Part shown: positions 59,722 to 64,000 of the stretch, piece by piece
Numbering within the stretch: the first letter of the stretch is position 1
Layout of the letters: each line of letters opens with the position of its first letter
Source: Aquanectria penicillioides
Lineage: Eukaryota; Ascomycota; Sordariomycetes; Hypocreales; Nectriaceae
Reading direction: 5' to 3'
DNA length: 64,000 nucleotides
Assembly: GCA_003415625.1 (NCBI GenBank)
Contig: PYIU01000005.1
Coordinates: 4,406,001-4,470,000, forward strand
Translations under genes and position numbers: made by a program
Notes under the pieces: generated by a model
Databases searched by the model: none
What the model was told of the DNA's origin: nothing
The model's input: the letters and a program-made list of their open reading frames with translations, nothing else

Positions 59722-62244
59722 ATGCCCCCTAAGAGAAAAGCTAAAGATGCGACCTCTATTTCTGCTAAGGTCGGCAAGATTTCTGGTACCTCGACCCCAG
59801 GCCCGGCGACTCCCCGAAACGTTGATAGCCCTAACACGTTTTCCGACACCAACGACGATTTCGATGACAACATAACAGAAGTTCAGAAAGAGAAGGAGAG
59901 AGAACTGGAGGAAGAGTCAGATAAGTTTGTGAACTCTTGGGCAGTGTCTAGCAACCGTTTTCATCGCCAGGACGAAGGCAGACATACTCTTGCAACACAT
60001 TACTTCGGCGACCGGGACTTCTCCTACCTCCCACTCAAATCCGATCATGGAAACCGCCCTTTATGGATTGACCCCAATAGGGGAGTCATCATATTGGAAA
60101 GGTTTAGTCCCTTGGCAGACCAGGCGACCGACTTTCTCATCACGATTGCGGAGCCTAGATCCAGACCGGCGTTCCTCCACGAGTATGCCCTGACGGCCCA
60201 TAGTCTCTATGCTGCTGTCTCTGTTGGTCTAAATCCTGCAGATATTATCAACACCCTGGACCGATTCCTCAAGACCGAACTTCCACCGAGTATCAAGCAA
60301 TTTATCAAGTCCTGTACGAAGAGCTACGGGAAAGTGAAGTTGGTCCTAAAGGACAACAAATATTTCGTCGAGAGTATCGATGCAGAGATTCTTCAGGCGC
60401 TACTCAAAGACGAAATTATTGGCCCGCTTCGAGTGCAGGGCTCGGACGAGATCACTACTACGCGTGCACCGGCGATGAGTGGGCTGGTCATCCCTGGAAC
60501 CAAGAACGCGGCGGGTGTTCGGCAAGCCAATCTCCCTCAAAACATTAAAAGGGACGCTTTAACATCGAATACCGACGCCGACCTTAACGCTGCATTGAAT
60601 GACGATGACTACGACGACGAGAAGGAAGATGTCCATGCCTTCGAGATTCCCGACAGCGCCGTCGAAATAGTACAGAAGCGATGCCTGGATTTATCTTACC
60701 CTATCCTCGAAGAGTACGACTTCCGCTTTGACAACGTGAACCCCGATTTGGGGATTGATTTGCGACCGAGTACCCAGATCCGACCATATCAAGAGAAGAG
60801 CCTGAGCAAGATGTTCGGTAATGGCCGAGCCAAAAGCGGGATCATTGTTTTGCCATGTGGCGCTGGAAAAACTTTGGTCGGCATCACGGCTGCATGCACG
60901 ATTAGGAAGGGTGTTATCGTTCTCTGCACGAGCTCAGTATCTGCGGTCCAGTGGCGTCAAGAGTTTTTGAAATGGTCCAACATCAATCCAGACGACATCA
61001 CCACATTCACTGCCGAGAATAAAAGCAGATTCTCCGGCAGCACTGGCGTTATTGTCACGACATATTCGATGGTTACTAACAGCCGCGAGCGATCTTACGA
61101 CTCTAAGAAGATGATGGATTTCTTACAAGGCCGGGAATGGGGTTTAATGCTCCTTGATGAGGTACACGTTGTCCCAGCGAATATTTTCAGGAGGGTTATT
61201 TCATCGATCAAATCACACTCCAAACTCGGCCTCACAGCTACTTTACTACGCGAAGACGATAAGATCTCACATCTTAATTTCCTTATTGGGCCCAAGCTAT
61301 ACGAAGCGAACTGGATGGAGCTATCTCAGCAAGGGCATATTGCAAGGGTACAATGTGCAGAGGTCTGGTGCCCGATGCCAACTGAGTTCTATGAGAAATA
61401 CCTACAGCTGCCATCCAGAATGAAACGAACTCTAGGCGCTATCAACCCTACCAAATTCCAGGCCTGCCAATACCTCATCAACTATCATGAAGGACGCGGC
61501 GACAAGATCATCGTATTTTCAGACGAACTATACTCTCTCAAGCTATATGCGTTGAAGCTTGGGAAGGCTTTTATCTACGGTGGCACTGGGCAGGAAGAAC
61601 GCATCAGGATCCTCGAAAACTTCCAACGCAATCCTTTAGTTAATACCTTGTTCCTCTCTAAAATCGGTGATACATCGCTAGATCTTCCTGAGGCGACTTG
61701 TCTGATCCAGATCTCTTCCCACTTTGGCTCCCGTCGTCAGGAAGCCCAAAGACTCGGCCGTATCTTGCGAGCTAAACGCCGAAACGACGAGGGATTTAAC
61801 GCATTCTTTTACTCCCTTGTATCAAAGGACACACAAGAAATGTACTACTCTTCGAAGCGCCAGGCATTCCTTGTGGACCAAGGCTACGCCTTCAAGGTGA
61901 TCACGCAGCTTGCTGGTATAGACAAGATGCCTGATCTCGCGTTCGCTACGGCTTCTGAGCGGCGGGAGTTGCTCCAGCGCACACTGATTGACAACGAGAC
62001 TTCGATGGAGGAAGATGTTGAGACTGATTATCTATATGGTGCGAAGCAAGGTGGTGGTCGAGGGAAGAAGAAGGGCAAGGTCAGACGAGCAGCTGGTGTA
62101 CTTGGCGAACTTAGTGGTGCGCAGGACATGGCCTACATCGAGCAGAACAAATCGGCCAACAGTGCGTTGAAGAAGAAGAAAGGTGATCAAAACGCTTTTT
62201 TCAAGAAAATTTCGCGAGAGGCAGAACGGCGTCGGAAGAATTAG
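59722..62244 (+). CDS. SSL2: TFIIH 3'-5' DNA helicase/translocase XPB (Ssl2/Rad25)
   Basis: Single exon, 840 residues from ATG-CCT-CCT-AAG (MPPKRKAKD); an in-frame ATG eight codons upstream is a weaker choice. The basic, acidic-patched N-terminus leads into the damage-recognition-like domain (DYLPLKSD region, [19 protein letters not shown]). The helicase core has Walker A LPCGAGKT at 377-384, the DEVH box at 479-482, LTATLLRED with the XPB-specific RED motif at 510-512, FSDELYSLK, and motif [13 protein letters not shown]. The Lys-rich end ([14 protein letters not shown]) is typical of fungal Ssl2. XPB is the ATP-driven translocase of TFIIH, needed for promoter opening and nucleotide excision repair in the nucleus, and is essential in yeast. 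The frame is intact although the gene begins only about 540 bp from the RIP-affected block. Confidence 0.97.
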   Translation: MPPKRKAKDATSISAKVGKISGTSTPGPATPRNVDSPNTFSDTNDDFDDNITEVQKEKERELEEESDKFVNSWAVSSNRFHRQDEGRHTLATHYFGDRDFSYLPLKSDHGNRPLWIDPNRGVIILERFSPLADQATDFLITIAEPRSRPAFLHEYALTAHSLYAAVSVGLNPADIINTLDRFLKTELPPSIKQFIKSCTKSYGKVKLVLKDNKYFVESIDAEILQALLKDEIIGPLRVQGSDEITTTRAPAMSGLVIPGTKNAAGVRQANLPQNIKRDALTSNTDADLNAALNDDDYDDEKEDVHAFEIPDSAVEIVQKRCLDLSYPILEEYDFRFDNVNPDLGIDLRPSTQIRPYQEKSLSKMFGNGRAKSGIIVLPCGAGKTLVGITAACTIRKGVIVLCTSSVSAVQWRQEFLKWSNINPDDITTFTAENKSRFSGSTGVIVTTYSMVTNSRERSYDSKKMMDFLQGREWGLMLLDEVHVVPANIFRRVISSIKSHSKLGLTATLLREDDKISHLNFLIGPKLYEANWMELSQQGHIARVQCAEVWCPMPTEFYEKYLQLPSRMKRTLGAINPTKFQACQYLINYHEGRGDKIIVFSDELYSLKLYALKLGKAFIYGGTGQEERIRILENFQRNPLVNTLFLSKIGDTSLDLPEATCLIQISSHFGSRRQEAQRLGRILRAKRRNDEGFNAFFYSLVSKDTQEMYYSSKRQAFLVDQGYAFKVITQLAGIDKMPDLAFATASERRELLQRTLIDNETSMEEDVETDYLYGAKQGGGRGKKKGKVRRAAGVLGELSGAQDMAYIEQNKSANSALKKKKGDQNAFFKKISREAERRRKN

Positions 62245-63909
62245 TGGGTATCTTAGATGTCATTTTAGTGTTGGTCCTGTGAGGACTTTTGGCGAAGGTT
62301 GTTAGGTGTTGGCTACGATCTAGGTTGTATTTCTGGAAGCAAAGTACACAGCTTCTGCAACTGCTGTGTTCCATTTTTAGAGTTAGACTGGGAAGGACTG
62401 GGAAGGAATTGGTGCTCGTCGTACTGTTTTGTCACTCTACCGGTACTTTCTGGCTCCTGCGGCAGTTAATCCAATGTTGAACTATTGATTAGATCCACCC
62501 ACTAAACGACTGTACACGGCCGCTTGGAAGCCTGGCAAGGTGTACAAGCGGTCAAACTTCGGTCACCACATCTTCGCCGCCCTAAGCGCCTCCCGGGGTT
62601 CGAAAGAAACCGCTCTTCGACTACAGCCTTGCGGCAGACCCTATTTTTCAGATTCGAACAGAAGCTAGGCGATACGAGAGATATTCCAGATTCAACTCTA
62701 TACCCTTGCAGGCAGGTGCACGAAGAGCCTTGAAGGTACCTACCTGCAATAACTAATTTCGGGACTGGACCCATTCTTCATAGCGTGAAATGGCACCAAG
62801 TTGTGGAAAGCTGCAGGTTCACGTTTCAGCCAAGGCTGAAGGCAAGGAGGTCTCGCATATCCCTTGCAGGTCCTTTCAAGGCATGTGGTGTGTTCAGGCT
62901 GAAGAAATCGACCCGGCGCCAAACTCTAAATTATCAAGCCGTAGTCGGCGTTTATTCTCCCTTACTTACTGGCGGAAGGAGAGCTGCGGGGTTCGATGTG
63001 GAGATGGCAGTTGATGGGGCGCTTGCGTACAACCCTGCATCCTGCGATGTTGCTAACGACATCACCAACAACATCAACAATATCGCCAACATCGACATTC
63101 CTCCCTGGCCGTGCGTAGGAAAGCGTTCTGTGAAAGAGGGGATTGTTAACTCATTTTTTTCAAAAACGGTATATGCTCCGACTTTAGCCTCGGCGAAGTC
63201 TCTGGTTCAGGGCAGTCTTATGCAGCGCAATCTTCGATGGCCGTGCTATTATCTCTTGTCAAGAACCCTCAAGCAAGTCATCCAGCATCCTGTTTTGTGA
63301 ACCTGTCGCCAAAACCTTCATTGTATGTAATTGTTTTCAGTCTTGCCGTTCACACACCTCACCGCCAGCTTGGCCGTATTTCGTGCCTTCATCGTGGGGC
63401 TGTTGGCTAAGATAAACGAGAAATGGTAATCATAGAACCAACCCCCCGGGGCATTTATGTTGTAAGTGGGGCCTTTGGGTACAGTGACCCACAGGATATC
63501 GAATCAGCTGTTTCGCTTGAAAAGTCTGTTGGTTACTCCGTACTAGCACATCAACAACCACACTGAAGACCAACGAACTTCTAAGTACTTCTAATTTTAG
63601 TGGATTTAGGGATTCATCATGTAAAGGATTGAAGCATATCCCCTGGTCTCCGGCGGTTAAACTGATTCTCGGTTGTTGTTCTTAGCGCTGGTGGGCTTCC
63701 ATGGGGTCGAATTGGGCGGCAAGACTTGCATAAAAAGATGTCGAGTATTTTTAGTGAAGAGTGATTAAATATAAATATTAGTTGTTCTCTCTTTATTCGG
63801 TATCAAATTGCTACATATTCAACACCATCTTCCCTCCTGCTTCATATATCAGTGTACTTATCTACAATCATCTCTTTATTTGCTTCAAGTCTGCAAAATA
63901 TCTATAAAG
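62245..63909. other. Intergenic, including promoter of the gene at the window end
   Basis: About 1.7 kb. The largest frame (62785-63300) has no recognisable family and ordinary random composition. ATAAAAAG at about 63732 and a CT-rich stretch at about 63825-63900 could belong to the promoter and leader of the following gene. Confidence 0.45.
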
Positions 63910-64000
63910 GTATAAGCTTCAAGGGGCACCTACCCTCTCTTGCTCTATTTACCCTTCTCTTGTCTGAACTTGACTGAAAATATTGACTTAGATGTCTGCT
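63910..64000 (+). CDS. Probable 5'UTR intron and start codon of a gene cut by the window end
   Basis: AAAG|GTATAAGC at 63910 and TTGACTTAG ending at 63991 frame an 82 nt CT-rich intron with a TTGACTGA-type branch site. Directly after it is ATG-TCT-GCT (63992-64000). A leader intron right before the ATG is common in well-expressed fungal genes. Only three codons (Met-Ser-Ala) are visible, so the product cannot be named. Confidence 0.4.

Noticed and set aside
62785..63300. 171-codon open frame downstream of the helicase gene
   Set aside because: Mixed composition without domain, start context or intron signals; overlapping frames of similar length; looks like chance.

Overview
The window comes from a filamentous ascomycete (Pezizomycotina). 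Evidence: short GT-AG introns of about 43-100 nt with fungal branch-point motifs, fungal families (GH45 endoglucanase, Zn2Cys6 regulator, allantoate-permease-type MFS, LaeA-like methyltransferases), and a 22.7 kb extremely AT-rich block that carries the marks of repeat-induced point mutation (RIP). I cannot fix the genus from sequence alone.

Region 1 (1-36.3 kb) is gene-bearing, with much decayed sequence between genes. In order: an NmrA-like gene relic at the left edge; a secreted GH45 endoglucanase; a decayed gene of unknown type; an amidase with one frameshift; a broken FMN-binding split-barrel gene; a Zn2Cys6 transcription factor; a secreted serine carboxypeptidase (S10); a DAL5-type permease (one frameshift) divergent from an M20 dipeptidase of PM20D2 type; two LaeA-like methyltransferases with 8 and 9 exons; a small four-helix membrane protein (DUF4267-like); an orphan membrane protein with a large glycosylated ectodomain; and a DHA2 MFS exporter. 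The permease and the dipeptidase share an 850 bp promoter with six GATA-factor-type sites. Together with the amidase and carboxypeptidase they suggest nitrogen scavenging from peptides and amides. No PKS, NRPS or terpene synthase backbone is present, so I do not call a secondary-metabolite cluster.

Region 2 (about 36.4-59.1 kb) is the AT-rich block. It has no intact gene. Frame-by-frame reading shows two dead retroelements: a Tad-type LINE on the plus strand (gag, endonuclease, reverse transcriptase, C-terminal knuckle, about 38.6-43.3 kb), and an approximately 10.2 kb Ty3/gypsy element read on the minus strand, bounded by two 303 bp LTRs of equal length (45454-45756 and 55361-55663). A 124 bp ATT microsatellite lies between them. 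The left edge cuts through a 138 bp tandem duplication in which only the inner copy is heavily mutated. The right edge carries a 23 bp-arm hairpin.

Region 3 (59.2-64 kb) holds an intact intronless XPB/Ssl2 TFIIH helicase gene starting about 540 bp from the AT block, then a long intergenic stretch. At the very end is a probable 5'UTR intron and start codon of a further gene.

Two signals deserve attention. (a) In the AT block, CpA survives almost only as GpCpA (and TpG as TpGpC), which suggests that a 5' G protects C from the RIP machinery. (b) Otherwise healthy genes carry single-base losses in G4/C4 runs, which must be separated into assembly errors or real decay.
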